Shown in pieces: positions 34,188 to 42,920 of a stretch of 64,000 bases of DNA. The first letter of the stretch is position 1, and every line of letters starts with the position of its first letter. The notes below the pieces were generated by a model. It was given only the letters and a program-made list of their open reading frames with translations, searched no databases and was not told the origin of the DNA. The position numbers and the translations under genes were made by a program. The stretch is from contig NZ_CADIJY010000001.1 of NCBI RefSeq assembly GCF_902859735.1, forward strand, positions 248,001-312,000. The letters are read 5' to 3'. The stretch is from Achromobacter aegrifaciens. Lineage in GTDB: Bacteria > Pseudomonadota > Gammaproteobacteria > Burkholderiales > Burkholderiaceae_B.

Positions 34188-34253
34188 TTGGGGTAAACCA
34201 TTATAGGGATAACCCTAGAACAAAAGCAATGCCATTTCTAGGGTAAACCCCTA
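34188..34253 (-). promoter_or_regulatory. Promoter with three iterated palindromic operator-like sites
   Basis: On the minus strand, -35 TTGCTT (34224-34229) and -10 TATAAT (34200-34205) are 18 bp apart. Three related elements surround them: TTGGGGTAAACCA (34188-34200), TAGGGATAACCCTA (34204-34217, near-palindromic) and TAGGGTAAACCCCTA (34239-34253). The two GGGTAAACC copies start exactly 50 bp apart. In addition ACCCTAGAA (34212-34220) and TTCTAGGGT (34236-34244) form a perfect 9-bp inverted repeat. This looks like a cooperative repressor site. Confidence 0.65.
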
Positions 34254-34284
34254 TATGTTGTAAAAATGTTTATGCCGCAGGGAC

Positions 34285-35145
34285 TTAGCCGCCATTGCGC
34301 AGGGCGCGGGCGGCATCCGCCAGCTCTCCGGCGGTCAGTCCGATGGGGCCGACACCCTGGGCGACCAGCGCGTCGGCGGCCGCGCCGTGCAGCCAGACTG
34401 CCCCGGCGACCGCCTGCTCCAGCGGCAGCTTCTGGGCGATCAACGAGCCCAGCATGCCCGCTAATACGTCCCCCGTTCCGGCGGTGGCGAGCCCCGGATT
34501 GCCGCTGGTATTGACCCGCAGATCGCCATCCGGGGAGCAGACCACGGTGCCCGCGCCCTTCAGTACGATCCAGGCGCGGGAGCGCTGGGCCAGTTTCCTG
34601 GCGGCGGCCGGCCGGTCGGCCTGCACCTCGGCCGTGTCCATGCCGAGCAGCCGCCCGGCCTCGGCCGGGTGAGGCGTCAGCACCACGGCGCCCTCGCCCC
34701 AGTTGGGCTGGATGTCGCCGCGGGCCAGCAGATTCAGGCCGTCCGCGTCCAGCACCAGGGGCGAGCCGCGGCGCAGCACGAATAGTTCGGACAAGGCGTT
34801 GGCCGCCAGGGCGTCCGTGCCGATGCCGCAGCCCGCCACCCAGGCGGTGACGCCCCAGTCTTGTTCCAGCAGCGAGCGAGCGTCGCGCAGCATCAGTTCG
34901 GGCTGCAGCGGATCGCAGGCCAGCGGCGCGGCGTCCTGGGCGAAGCCGACCAGCACCTTGCCGGCGCCGGTCTTCAGGGCGGCGCGCGCGGCCAGCAGCG
35001 CCGCGCCCGTCATGCCCGGGCCGCCGCCCACCACGCCCACTGTGCCGAAACTGCCCTTGTGGGTGTCCTGGCCGCGCGGCGCGAACAGGGCGGGCAGGGC
35101 GGCGCGGTCGATGGCGCCGCCGGCGGACGGGGCGGTAGTGTTCAT
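34285..35145 (-). CDS. nnrD: ADP/ATP-dependent NAD(P)H-hydrate dehydratase
   Basis: A 286-residue YjeF C-terminal/ribokinase-like enzyme that repairs hydrated NAD(P)H at the expense of ADP or ATP. Hallmarks are [21 protein letters not shown] at the nucleotide end, [23 protein letters not shown] and the catalytic-loop [20 protein letters not shown]. The E. coli protein is fused to the NnrE epimerase; here only the dehydratase half is present, so NnrE must be encoded elsewhere if present. The start at 35145 lies about 110 bp from the divergent crotonase gene. Confidence 0.92.
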   Translation of the reverse strand: MNTTAPSAGGAIDRAALPALFAPRGQDTHKGSFGTVGVVGGGPGMTGAALLAARAALKTGAGKVLVGFAQDAAPLACDPLQPELMLRDARSLLEQDWGVTAWVAGCGIGTDALAANALSELFVLRRGSPLVLDADGLNLLARGDIQPNWGEGAVVLTPHPAEAGRLLGMDTAEVQADRPAAARKLAQRSRAWIVLKGAGTVVCSPDGDLRVNTSGNPGLATAGTGDVLAGMLGSLIAQKLPLEQAVAGAVWLHGAAADALVAQGVGPIGLTAGELADAARALRNGG

Positions 35146-35258
35146 GGGCTGAGGCTCCTGGGGATGGCGGCATGGCGCGAAAGCGCGTATCTACTATAGT
35201 GCGCCCAAACCGGCCGGCATCCGGCCCGGCCCCAAGACAAGATTACGTGGAGACGAAC

Positions 35259-36092
35259 ATGAGCGACATCACGCTGGAACACTATTCCGCCTATGAGTCC
35301 CTGAAACTGCGCCGGCACCCCGGCGGGGTGCTGGAGGTGATCATGGGCGCCAAGGGCGGCATGCCGGGCAAGCTGTCCACCGCCGATGACCGCATGCACC
35401 GCGAATTGGCCGACATCTGGCGCGATATCGACACCGACCCGGACACCCGGGTGGTGGTGATCCGCGGCGAGGGCAAGGGCTTCTCGGGCGGGGGCGACCT
35501 GGACCTGGTGCAGCAGATGGCCGACGACTTCGACGTGCGCACCCGCGTCTGGCGCGAGGCTCGCGACCTGGTCTACAACATCATCAACTGCAACAAGCCC
35601 ATCGTGTCCGCCATGCATGGCGCGGCCGTGGGCGCGGGCCTGGTGGCCGGCCTGCTGGCCGACATCTCAATCGCGGCGCGCGACGCGCGCATCATCGACG
35701 GCCATACCCGCCTGGGCGTGACGGCCGGCGACCACGCCGCCATCGTCTGGCCGCTGCTTTGCGGCATGGCGCGCGCCAAGTACTACCTGATGCTGTGCGA
35801 AACCGTGACCGGCGAGGAAGCCGAGCGCATCGGCCTGGTGTCGCTGTGCGTGGACGAGGCCGAACTCATCGGCCGCGCCTTCGAGGTCGCCAACAAGCTG
35901 GCCGCCGGTTCCCAGACCGCCATCCGCTGGACCAAGTACTCGCTGAACAACTGGCTGCGCATGGCCGGGCCGAGCTTCGATACGTCGCTGGCGCTGGAAT
36001 TCATGGGCTTTGGCGGCCCGGACGTGCGCGAAGGGATCCAGTCCCTGCGCGAACGCCGCGCCCCGAACTTCCGGCCGGATTCGCCGTTCTGA
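35259..36092 (+). CDS. Crotonase-superfamily protein lacking the hydratase glutamates
   Basis: A 277-residue crotonase-fold protein. The oxyanion-hole segments are present ([15 protein letters not shown] and [12 protein letters not shown]). The two catalytic Glu of enoyl-CoA hydratase are replaced: [11 protein letters not shown] stands in place of [11 protein letters not shown], and IIDGHTRLG in place of QPEIKLG. It is therefore probably not a simple hydratase; an isomerase, hydrolase or decarboxylase activity on an acyl-CoA is possible, and D/H in [11 protein letters not shown] may take part. The ATG at 35259 follows GTGGAGACGAAC; the open frame from 35172 is longer but not supported. Confidence 0.85.
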   Translation: MSDITLEHYSAYESLKLRRHPGGVLEVIMGAKGGMPGKLSTADDRMHRELADIWRDIDTDPDTRVVVIRGEGKGFSGGGDLDLVQQMADDFDVRTRVWREARDLVYNIINCNKPIVSAMHGAAVGAGLVAGLLADISIAARDARIIDGHTRLGVTAGDHAAIVWPLLCGMARAKYYLMLCETVTGEEAERIGLVSLCVDEAELIGRAFEVANKLAAGSQTAIRWTKYSLNNWLRMAGPSFDTSLALEFMGFGGPDVREGIQSLRERRAPNFRPDSPF

Positions 36093-36098
36093 GGCGAC

Positions 36099-36131
36099 GG
36101 ATTACGCGCGCCAGGCTAGGGCGCGCAATCC
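36099..36131. terminator. Hairpin between two convergent crotonase genes
   Basis: GGATT and AATCC with CGCGC/GCGCG inner pairing form an imperfect stem in the 46-bp gap between convergent genes. There is no real T-run on either strand, so efficiency is doubtful. Confidence 0.4.
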
Positions 36132-36138
36132 GGCTTTC

Positions 36139-36879
36139 CTACTTCTTGAAGAACTTCGCGAACGCCGCCTGCGCTTCCTCGGATTGCAGGCGGATGCGGA
36201 ATTGCTGGGCTTCATAGTCCAGCGTGTCCTGGATCACCTGGCGGTCCGGGCGGCGCAGCATGGCCTTGGTCAGGCGCAGCGCGGCCGGCGGCTGGCGCGC
36301 CAGGTCGGCGGCGGTGGCTTGCGCCGCCGCCAGCGCCTGGCCCTTGGGCGTGACCGAAGTGGCCAGCCCGGCGTCGCAGGCGTCCTGCGCCGTGAAGGCC
36401 TTGCCCTGCAACAGCCATTCGGCGGCGCGGCGGGCGCCGGCCAGGCGCGGCATCAGCAGGCTGGAAGCGCCTTCCGGGCACAGCCCCAGCGCCACGAACG
36501 GCATGCGCAAGGTGGCGCCTTCGCCGATGTGGACGAAATCGCAGTGCTGCAACAGGGTCACACCGATGCCGATGGCATAGCCTTCGACTGCGGCGATGAC
36601 CGGCACGTCCGCCATGACCAGCGCCCGCAGGAAGGTCAAGGCGGCGCTGTCGCCTGCGCCGCGTTCCGCCTGGAAGTCGCGCAAATCATTGCCCGCCGTG
36701 AAATGCTCGCCCGCGCCGGTCAGGACCACTGCCGCCAGCGCCGTGTCGGCGCATGCCAGAGTGATCTGCTCGGTCAGGGCGGCATAAGTGGCCGTATCCA
36801 GCGCGTTGCGGCGGTCCGGGCGATTGATGGTCAGCGTCAGCACCGCGCCGTCGCGGCTGACCTGCAGGCCGGCGCTCAT
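36139..36879 (-). CDS. Enoyl-CoA hydratase/isomerase, delta3-delta2-isomerase-like
   Basis: A 246-residue crotonase-fold protein. The two hydratase glutamates are absent (GIGVTLLQHCD and MPFVALG at those sites). It has LGLCPEGASSLLMPR, the pattern where peroxisomal delta3,delta2-enoyl-CoA isomerases (ECI2/Eci1 type) keep their single catalytic Glu. I therefore favour double-bond isomerisation of 3-enoyl-CoA. The ATG at 36879 overlaps the stop of the nitronate monooxygenase gene by 4 bp. Together they form an operon divergent from the TetR gene. Confidence 0.85.
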   Translation of the reverse strand: MSAGLQVSRDGAVLTLTINRPDRRNALDTATYAALTEQITLACADTALAAVVLTGAGEHFTAGNDLRDFQAERGAGDSAALTFLRALVMADVPVIAAVEGYAIGIGVTLLQHCDFVHIGEGATLRMPFVALGLCPEGASSLLMPRLAGARRAAEWLLQGKAFTAQDACDAGLATSVTPKGQALAAAQATAADLARQPPAALRLTKAMLRRPDRQVIQDTLDYEAQQFRIRLQSEEAQAAFAKFFKK

Positions 36880-37847
36880 GCGCCGAAACCGTCGGCCAGG
36901 CGGGACTTGGCGTCCGCGTATTCGCTGCGCAGCGTGTCCACGATCTGGCGGGTCGGCAGCACGCTGGCGATGCCGCCTACGCCCTGGCCCGCGCCCCAGA
37001 TGTCCTTCCAGGGCTTGACCCGGGTGGAGCCGAAATTGGACGCGCCGCTGTCTGGCTGCGGCAGGTTGGCCGGGTCCAGGCCGGCGGCGGCGATGCTGGC
37101 CTTCAGGTAGTTGCCGGGAATGCCGGTGAAGAACGGGGTATACAGGATGTCCGAGGCGCTGGCGTCCACGATGGCGGACTTGTAGCCTTCGCTGGCGTTG
37201 GCTTCCTCGCTGGCGATGAAGCGCGTACCCATATAGGCGAAGTCCGCGCCCATGGCCTGCGCGGCCAGGATGTGCGCACCCGAGGTGATCGCGCCCGACA
37301 GGATCAGCGGGCCGTCATAGAAGCGGCGCACTTCGGACACCAGCGCGAAGGGGCTGAGCGTGCCCGCATGGCCGCCAGCGCCGGCGCACACCAGGATCAG
37401 GCCGTCCACGCCGGCTTCCAGCGCCTTTTCGGCGTGGCGGATGGTGGTCACGTCATGGAACACCTTGCCGCCCCAGTCATGGATGCCTTTGACCAGGTCG
37501 CCGGGGGCGCGCAGGCTGGTGATGATGAGCGGCACGCGGTGGCTGGCGCACACGGCCAGGTCCTGCTCCAGCCGGTCGTTGGACTGATGGATGATCTGGT
37601 TGACCGCAAACGGCGCCACCGTCGCGCCGGGGTTGGCCTCGCGGTGCGACGCCAGGCCGGCCTGGACTTCGTCCAGCCAGTCGGTCAGCAGGCTCTGCGG
37701 ACGCGCGTTCAGCGCGGGGAACGACCCCACGATGCCGCTGGTGCACTGCGCCACCACCAGCTTGGGATTGGACACGATGAACATCGGGGCGCAGATGACC
37801 GGCAGGGACATCTGGCCGTACAAATCATTCACGAGAGAGTGGGGCAT
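36876..37847 (-). CDS. Nitronate monooxygenase (2-nitropropane dioxygenase family)
   Basis: A 323-residue FMN enzyme of TIM-barrel fold that oxidises alkyl nitronates such as propionate 3-nitronate. Supporting segments are LPVICAPMFIVSNPKLV near the N-terminus, the phosphate-binding VDGLILVCAGAGGHAGTLSP with the conserved His, and LILSGAITSGAHILAAQAMGADFAYMGTRF. I use the ATG at 37847; the longer open frame to 37901 runs into the palindromic control region. It is coupled to the isomerase-like gene downstream. In such acyl-CoA clusters these proteins are often annotated without known substrate. Confidence 0.9.
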   Translation of the reverse strand: MPHSLVNDLYGQMSLPVICAPMFIVSNPKLVVAQCTSGIVGSFPALNARPQSLLTDWLDEVQAGLASHREANPGATVAPFAVNQIIHQSNDRLEQDLAVCASHRVPLIITSLRAPGDLVKGIHDWGGKVFHDVTTIRHAEKALEAGVDGLILVCAGAGGHAGTLSPFALVSEVRRFYDGPLILSGAITSGAHILAAQAMGADFAYMGTRFIASEEANASEGYKSAIVDASASDILYTPFFTGIPGNYLKASIAAAGLDPANLPQPDSGASNFGSTRVKPWKDIWGAGQGVGGIASVLPTRQIVDTLRSEYADAKSRLADGFGA

Positions 37848-37920
37848 GGCTTCGTCGCGGAAAAAGGTCACGGGAGAACTTGAACATCGGGACTTGAACA
37901 CCGTTGGCGGGTGTGCCTAT

Positions 37921-37946
37921 AATTACCTACCGACCGTCCGGTAATT
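37921..37946. promoter_or_regulatory. Palindromic operator for the TetR regulator
   Basis: AATTACC (37921-37927) and GGTAATT (37940-37946) form perfect 7-bp arms around TACCGACCGTCC. The core resembles the ACCGACCGNNCGGT-type sites of TetR regulators of fatty-acid and acyl-CoA genes. It lies between the divergent nitronate monooxygenase and TetR genes and could control both. Confidence 0.7.
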
Positions 37947-38041
37947 AATTAATCCTTATTAAACGGCATGCGCTGAAGCGCTGTCAATGGAGGTACGCGA
38001 GTCCCTCCGGCAGCTGCGGCGCGGCCCTTGCAAAGGCTGCC

Positions 38042-38665
38042 ATGGCGACCTCCGCCCCTCCCGCCCAGAAACGCGCCCGCGCCGGCCGGCCGCCCACCGT
38101 GGCGGCCCCGCGCGAACGCATCCTGGAAGAAGCCGCCAAGCTCTTCGCCCAAAGCGGCTACGACGGCAGCTCGGTATCCGACCTGGCCGGCGCGCTCGGC
38201 GTGTCCAAGGCGGCCATCTACCACTACTACACCACCAAGCAGGACATCTACGACGCCATCATCCTGGCCGTGCTCAGCGGCCTGACGGAGGCCGTCGCCC
38301 AGGATGTGGCGCGGGCGGAGGGCGCCACGGCCAGGCTGCGCGCCTTCATGGTGGGCCACGCGCGCTACTTCGAGCAGCACCACGCCGAATTCGTCACCAT
38401 GCTGATCGGCTATTCCGGCATGGCCCTGACCGAACGCGAAGACGCCGCCCGGCTGCGCGACGGCTACGAGAAGCGCCTGCGCGAACTGATCGCGCAAGGC
38501 GTCGCCGCCGGCGAGTTCCGCGCGCTGGACGTGGCCGCCGCGGGCCGCGCCGTGTTGTCCATGCTGAACTGGATGGTGCGCTGGTACAAGCCCGGCCAGG
38601 GCGACAGCGCCGAAGCCATCGCCGCCGGCTATTTCGATCTATTGGTCGGAGGCATGCGCGCCTGA
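38042..38665 (+). CDS. TetR family transcriptional regulator
   Basis: A 207-residue repressor-type protein. The N-terminal HTH (about residues 24-70) reads RERILEEAAKLFAQSGYDGS, SVSDLAGALGVSKAAIYHYY and TTKQDIYDAI. The C-terminal ligand-binding domain is all-helical. The palindrome at 37921-37946 lies about 100 bp upstream and is its likely operator. It precedes acyl-CoA dehydrogenase, CoA-transferase and hydroxyacyl-CoA dehydrogenase genes on the same strand, so an acyl-CoA ligand is plausible. Confidence 0.92.
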   Translation: MATSAPPAQKRARAGRPPTVAAPRERILEEAAKLFAQSGYDGSSVSDLAGALGVSKAAIYHYYTTKQDIYDAIILAVLSGLTEAVAQDVARAEGATARLRAFMVGHARYFEQHHAEFVTMLIGYSGMALTEREDAARLRDGYEKRLRELIAQGVAAGEFRALDVAAAGRAVLSMLNWMVRWYKPGQGDSAEAIAAGYFDLLVGGMRA

Positions 38666-38712
38666 GGCGCGGCTGTCCCCGGCTTGCCCCGTATCTTCTT
38701 GAGACTCCCACC

Positions 38713-39861
38713 ATGGCCCTTGATACCGAAACCCTGAACCTGTTGCTGGACGCCGTGCGCCGTTTCGTGCACGAACGCCTGATCCCCGCCGAAGACGAAC
38801 TCGCCGAAAGCGGCCAGGTGCCGCCCGACATCGTCAACGAGATGCGCGACCTGGGCCTGTTCGGCCTGTCCATCTCGCCCGACCATGGCGGCCTGGGCCT
38901 CACCATGGAAGAGGAAGTGCGAGTGGTCTTCGAACTGGGGCAGACCTCGCCCGCGTTCCGTTCGCTGGCCGGCACCAACATCGGCATCGGCTCGCAGGCC
39001 ATCGTGCTGGCCGGCACCGACGAGCAGCGCGCCCGCTACCTGCCCAAGCTGGCCAGCGGCGAATTGATCGGCTCGTTCGCGCTGACCGAACCCGACGCAG
39101 GTTCCGACGCAATGGCGCTGCGCCTGTCCGCGGTGCGCGACGGCGACAGCTATGTGCTCAACGGCACCAAGCGCTACATCACCAACGCGCCCATCGCCGG
39201 CCTGTTCTCTGTCATGGCCCGCACCGCGCCGGAACGTCGCGCCAATTCCATTTCGTGCTTCCTGGTCGAAGCAGGCACGCCGGGCCTGACCATCGGCAAG
39301 CCCGACAAGAAGATGGGCCAGGCCGGCGCCTTGACCAGCGACGTGGTGTTCGACAACTGCCGCGTCCCGGCCAGCGCGCTGCTGGGCGGCGAAGAGGGCA
39401 ACGGTTTCCGCACCTCGATGCGGGTGCTGGACAAGGGCCGCCTGCATATCTCGGCGCTGTGCGTGGGCATCGCCGACCGCCTGCTGAGCGATGCCGTGAA
39501 GTACGCCATTGAGCGTAAGCAATTCGGCCAACCCATCGCCGAATTCCAGCTGATCCAGGCCATGATCGCCGACAGCCAGGCCGAACTCTACGCCGCGCGC
39601 TGCATGGTGCTGGACGCCGCCCGCATGCGCGACCGCGGCGAGAACACCACCATGCAGGCCGCTTGCTGCAAGCTGTACGCCACCGAAATGGTGGGCCGCG
39701 TGGCTGACCGTGCGGTGCAGATCCACGGCGGCGCCGGCTACATGTCGGAGTACGCGGTCGAGCGCTTCTACCGCGACGTGCGTCTGTTCCGCATCTTCGA
39801 AGGCACTTCGCAGATCCAGCAGCTGGTGATCGCCCGCGAAACCATCAAGGCGCATTCCTGA
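38713..39861 (+). CDS. Acyl-CoA dehydrogenase
   Basis: A 382-residue FAD enzyme that introduces the 2,3 double bond into an acyl-CoA and passes electrons to ETF. It has the signature segments SFALTEPDAGSDAMAL and QIHGGAGYMSEYAVERFYRD. The catalytic base is the Glu in RIFEGTSQIQQLV. The N-terminal helical, middle beta and C-terminal helical domains are complete. The open frame reaches far upstream through the TetR gene in another frame, but family alignment places the start at 38713. The chain-length class is not clear. Confidence 0.92.
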   Translation: MALDTETLNLLLDAVRRFVHERLIPAEDELAESGQVPPDIVNEMRDLGLFGLSISPDHGGLGLTMEEEVRVVFELGQTSPAFRSLAGTNIGIGSQAIVLAGTDEQRARYLPKLASGELIGSFALTEPDAGSDAMALRLSAVRDGDSYVLNGTKRYITNAPIAGLFSVMARTAPERRANSISCFLVEAGTPGLTIGKPDKKMGQAGALTSDVVFDNCRVPASALLGGEEGNGFRTSMRVLDKGRLHISALCVGIADRLLSDAVKYAIERKQFGQPIAEFQLIQAMIADSQAELYAARCMVLDAARMRDRGENTTMQAACCKLYATEMVGRVADRAVQIHGGAGYMSEYAVERFYRDVRLFRIFEGTSQIQQLVIARETIKAHS

Positions 39862-40043
39862 GCGCGGACCCGGCGCAAGAGGCTAATATCCTGCATGACT
39901 GACGGTGATCCGGCGCACGGCCCATGGCCGCGCCGGCATATGACGCGCCAGCGGCCGCGCGCCGCCGGCATGACGGAATTCCAGTCTGGCTTGCGCGCCG
40001 CCGCAAGCCGGACGTTTTCATTTCTCTTCTAGCGAAAAGACTA

Positions 40044-41273
40044 ATGTCGCAACGTCCCGCTCCCCTTACCGGCATACGCGTGCTGGATCTCACCCGCGTC
40101 CTGGCGGGTCCCTGGTGCACCCAGAACCTCGCCGACCTCGGCGCCGAGGTCATCAAGATCGAACGCCCCGGCGCGGGCGACGACACGCGGGCCTGGGGGC
40201 CTCCGTACCTGAAGGACGAGGCGGGCAACGACACCACCGAAGCTGCGTATTACCTGTCCGCCAACCGCAACAAGCTGTCGGTGGCGCTGGACATCGCCTC
40301 GCCGCGCGGCGCCGAGCTGGTGCGCGAACTGGCGCTGCAAAGCGACATCCTGGTTGAAAACTTCAAGGTGGGCGGCCTGTCCAAGTACGGCCTGGACTAC
40401 GAAAGCCTGAAGGAGCTCAACCCGCGCCTGATCTACTGCTCCATCACCGGCTTCGGCCAGACCGGCCCTTACGCCAGCCGCCCCGGCTATGACTTCATGA
40501 TCCAGGGCATGGGCGGGCTGATGAGCATCACCGGCGAACGCGATGACCTGCCCGGCGGCGGGCCGCAGAAAGCGGGCGTGGCGGTGACCGACCTGATGAC
40601 CGGCATGTACTCCACGGTGGGCATCCTGGCCGCGCTGCACGAGCGCTCGCGCAGCGGCCTGGGCCAGCACATCGACATGGCGCTGCTGGACTGCCAGGTC
40701 AGCATGCTGGCCAACCAGAACCTCAATTACATGACCTCGGGCGTGGCGCCCAAGCGCGCCGGCAATGCGCACCAGAACCTGGTGCCTTACCAGGTCTTCG
40801 CGGCCAGCGACGGCCACCTGATCGTGGCGGTCGGCAACGACAGCCAGTTCCGCAACTACTGCGGCGCGATCGGCCTGCCCGAGCTGTCGGCAGATCCGCG
40901 CTTTGCCACCAATCCGCAGCGCGTGAAGAACCGCGCCGAACTGGTGCCGCTCCTGGCCGAACGCATGGCCACCGGCGCGCGCGACCACTGGCTGGCCGCG
41001 CTGGAAGGCGTGGGCGTTCCCGCCGGCCCCATCAACACGCTGGACCAGGTCTACGAAGACCCGCAGGTCCTGGCGCGCGGCATGAAGCGCGAAATGCCGC
41101 ATCCGACCGCGGGCACAGTGCCCATTGCCTCCAGCCCGCTGAAGTTTTCCGACAGCCCGGTCGAGTACCGTCGTCCGCCGCCCATGCTGGGCGAGCACAC
41201 CGAACAGGTGCTGTCCGAGAAGCTGGGCCTGTCGGCCGAAGAAATCCTGGCGCTGGCGCAAAGCCGGGCCTGA
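40044..41273 (+). CDS. CaiB/BaiF family CoA-transferase
   Basis: A 409-residue class III CoA-transferase that moves CoA between acids through an aspartyl-CoA thioester. The N-terminal GIRVLDLTRVLAGPWCTQNL and ADLGAEVIKIERPG are family hallmarks. The catalytic Asp is probably in PGYDFMIQGMGGLMS. The start at 40044 is chosen by likeness (MSQRPAPLTGIRVLD); the open frame begins at 39924. With the dehydrogenases on either side it probably activates an acid for beta-oxidation-like breakdown. Confidence 0.92.
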   Translation: MSQRPAPLTGIRVLDLTRVLAGPWCTQNLADLGAEVIKIERPGAGDDTRAWGPPYLKDEAGNDTTEAAYYLSANRNKLSVALDIASPRGAELVRELALQSDILVENFKVGGLSKYGLDYESLKELNPRLIYCSITGFGQTGPYASRPGYDFMIQGMGGLMSITGERDDLPGGGPQKAGVAVTDLMTGMYSTVGILAALHERSRSGLGQHIDMALLDCQVSMLANQNLNYMTSGVAPKRAGNAHQNLVPYQVFAASDGHLIVAVGNDSQFRNYCGAIGLPELSADPRFATNPQRVKNRAELVPLLAERMATGARDHWLAALEGVGVPAGPINTLDQVYEDPQVLARGMKREMPHPTAGTVPIASSPLKFSDSPVEYRRPPPMLGEHTEQVLSEKLGLSAEEILALAQSRA

Positions 41274-41303
41274 ACCCCATCCAATAAAGGCAGGAGAGTG
41301 TTG

Positions 41304-42830
41304 ATGAAGGAGATTCAAACCATCGGCGTCGTCGGCGCCGGGGCCATGGGGCGCGGCATCGCGCAGATCGCGGCGCAGGCCGGGCTGCGCGTGCGCCTGT
41401 ACGACACCAGCGCCGATGCCGTGGCGGCTGCGCGCGAATCGTTGCGCCAGACCTGGGACAAGCTGGCCCAGAAGGGCAAGCTGAGCGCGGCCGACGCGCA
41501 GGCCGTGCTGGAACGCGTGGAATCCGCCACCGCGCTGACCGACATGTCCAACTGCCAGCTGGTGGTGGAAGCCATCGTCGAACGCCTGGACGTCAAGCGT
41601 GACCTGTTTGCCGCGCTGGAAGGCGTGGTGGCCGAAGACTGCATCCTGGCGTCGAACACGTCGTCGCTGTCGATCACCGCCATCGCCGCCGCCTGCAAGC
41701 GGCCGCAGCGCGTGGCCGGCTACCACTTCTTCAACCCGGTCGCGCTGATGAAGGTGGTCGAAGTCATCGACGGCCTGCGCAGCGCGCCCGAAGTCGGCGA
41801 CGCGCTGGCCGAGCTGGCGCGCCGCATGGGCCACACGCCCGTGCGCGCCAAGGACATGCCGGGCTTCATCGTCAACCACGCTGGCCGCGGCATGAATACC
41901 GAAGGCCTGCGCGTGGCGCAGGAAGCCGTGGCGACCTTCGCCCAGGTCGACGCCGTGATGCGCGAGCAGGCCGGTTTCCGCATGGGTCCGTTCGAACTGC
42001 TGGACCTGACGGCGCTGGACGTGTCGCACCCCGTCATGGAGTCCATCTACCGCCAGTTCTTCGACGAGCCGCGCTTCCGTCCTTCGCCCATCACCACCGT
42101 GCGCCTGGCGGGCGGGCTGATCGGCCGCAAGGCCGGCGAAGGTTTCTACGTCTACGCCGACGGCCAGAAGCAAGTGCCAGCCGAGCCGCCCGTGCCGGCG
42201 CTGCCCGAAAACCTGAAGGTCTGGGTCAGCCCCAAGCACGCCGAGGGCTACGCCCGCGCCGCCGCGCTGGCGGAAAAGCTGGGCGCCACGCTGGTGACCA
42301 GTTCCACGCCTGACGCCGACGCGCTGATTCTCGTCACGCCCTACGGCGAAGACGTCTCCACCACCGTTTCCGCGCAAGGCCTGAACGCGGCCCGCACGGT
42401 CGGCCTGGACACGCTCTACGCCTTCGACAGCGCCAAGCGCCGCACCATCATGGTGTCGCCCGCCACCGAAGCCAAGTGGCGCGACGCCGCGCACGCGCTG
42501 CTGGCTGCGGACGGCGTGCCCGTCACGGTGATCGAGGATTCGCCTGGCTTCATCGCCCAGCGCATCGTCGCCACCATCGTCAACATCGCCAGCGACATCG
42601 CGCAGCAGCAGATCGCCACGCCCAAGGACATCGACCTGGCGGTGACGCTGGGCTTGGGTTATCCGGTGGGCCCGCTGGCCCTGGGCGACAAGCTCGGCGC
42701 CGACCGCATCCTGGAAATCCTCAAGAGCATGCAGCGCGTGACCGGCGATCCACGCTATCGCCCCAGCCTGTGGCTGCAGCGCCGCGTGCAGCTGGGCATG
42801 TCGCTGACCAAGGCGGCTGGCGAAGAGTGA
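41304..42830 (+). CDS. 3-hydroxyacyl-CoA dehydrogenase (two-domain, PaaH-like)
   Basis: A 508-residue NAD-dependent dehydrogenase that oxidises 3-hydroxyacyl-CoA to 3-ketoacyl-CoA. The Rossmann start is IGVVGAGAMGRGIAQIAAQAG. The catalytic His lies in VAGYHFFNPVALMKVVEV, followed by the C-terminal 3HCDH domain. A second copy of that domain sits at the end (EDSPGFIAQRIVATIVN), as in the roughly 500-residue PaaH/PaaC enzymes of phenylacetate breakdown. The ATG at 41304 follows GCAGGAGAGTG. No other paa genes are here, so I leave the symbol blank. A strong bidirectional terminator follows. Confidence 0.92.
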   Translation: MKEIQTIGVVGAGAMGRGIAQIAAQAGLRVRLYDTSADAVAAARESLRQTWDKLAQKGKLSAADAQAVLERVESATALTDMSNCQLVVEAIVERLDVKRDLFAALEGVVAEDCILASNTSSLSITAIAAACKRPQRVAGYHFFNPVALMKVVEVIDGLRSAPEVGDALAELARRMGHTPVRAKDMPGFIVNHAGRGMNTEGLRVAQEAVATFAQVDAVMREQAGFRMGPFELLDLTALDVSHPVMESIYRQFFDEPRFRPSPITTVRLAGGLIGRKAGEGFYVYADGQKQVPAEPPVPALPENLKVWVSPKHAEGYARAAALAEKLGATLVTSSTPDADALILVTPYGEDVSTTVSAQGLNAARTVGLDTLYAFDSAKRRTIMVSPATEAKWRDAAHALLAADGVPVTVIEDSPGFIAQRIVATIVNIASDIAQQQIATPKDIDLAVTLGLGYPVGPLALGDKLGADRILEILKSMQRVTGDPRYRPSLWLQRRVQLGMSLTKAAGEE

Positions 42831-42865
42831 CGCGATGAGCATGGCAGGCGCCGCCCTGGCATGCG

Positions 42866-42904
42866 AAAAAGCCCGCAAGACATCGTGTCTTGCGGGCTTT
42901 TTTT
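42866..42904. terminator. Bidirectional rho-independent terminator
   Basis: A long stem (AAAGCCCGCAAGACA with TGTCTTGCGGGCTTT, loop TCG) has an A-run on its left and a T-run on its right. It ends the plus-strand acyl-CoA genes and the minus-strand TctC-type gene. Confidence 0.92.
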
Positions 42905-42920
42905 CGCGACGCCGGCCGCC

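Noticed and set aside
34204-34221. I-SceI-like sequence (TAGGGATAAC...)
   Set aside because: The match stops after TAGGGATAAC; it is better explained as one of three related palindromic operator elements.
37987-39861. Possible fusion of an upstream domain to the acyl-CoA dehydrogenase
   Set aside because: The open frame runs through the TetR gene in another frame and gives Arg-rich nonsense; homology begins at the ATG at 38713.
40041-42878. 945-codon open frame on the minus strand
   Set aside because: It lies antisense to the CoA-transferase and hydroxyacyl-CoA dehydrogenase genes, is His/Arg/Gln-rich and resembles no family; it is a high-GC codon-bias shadow.
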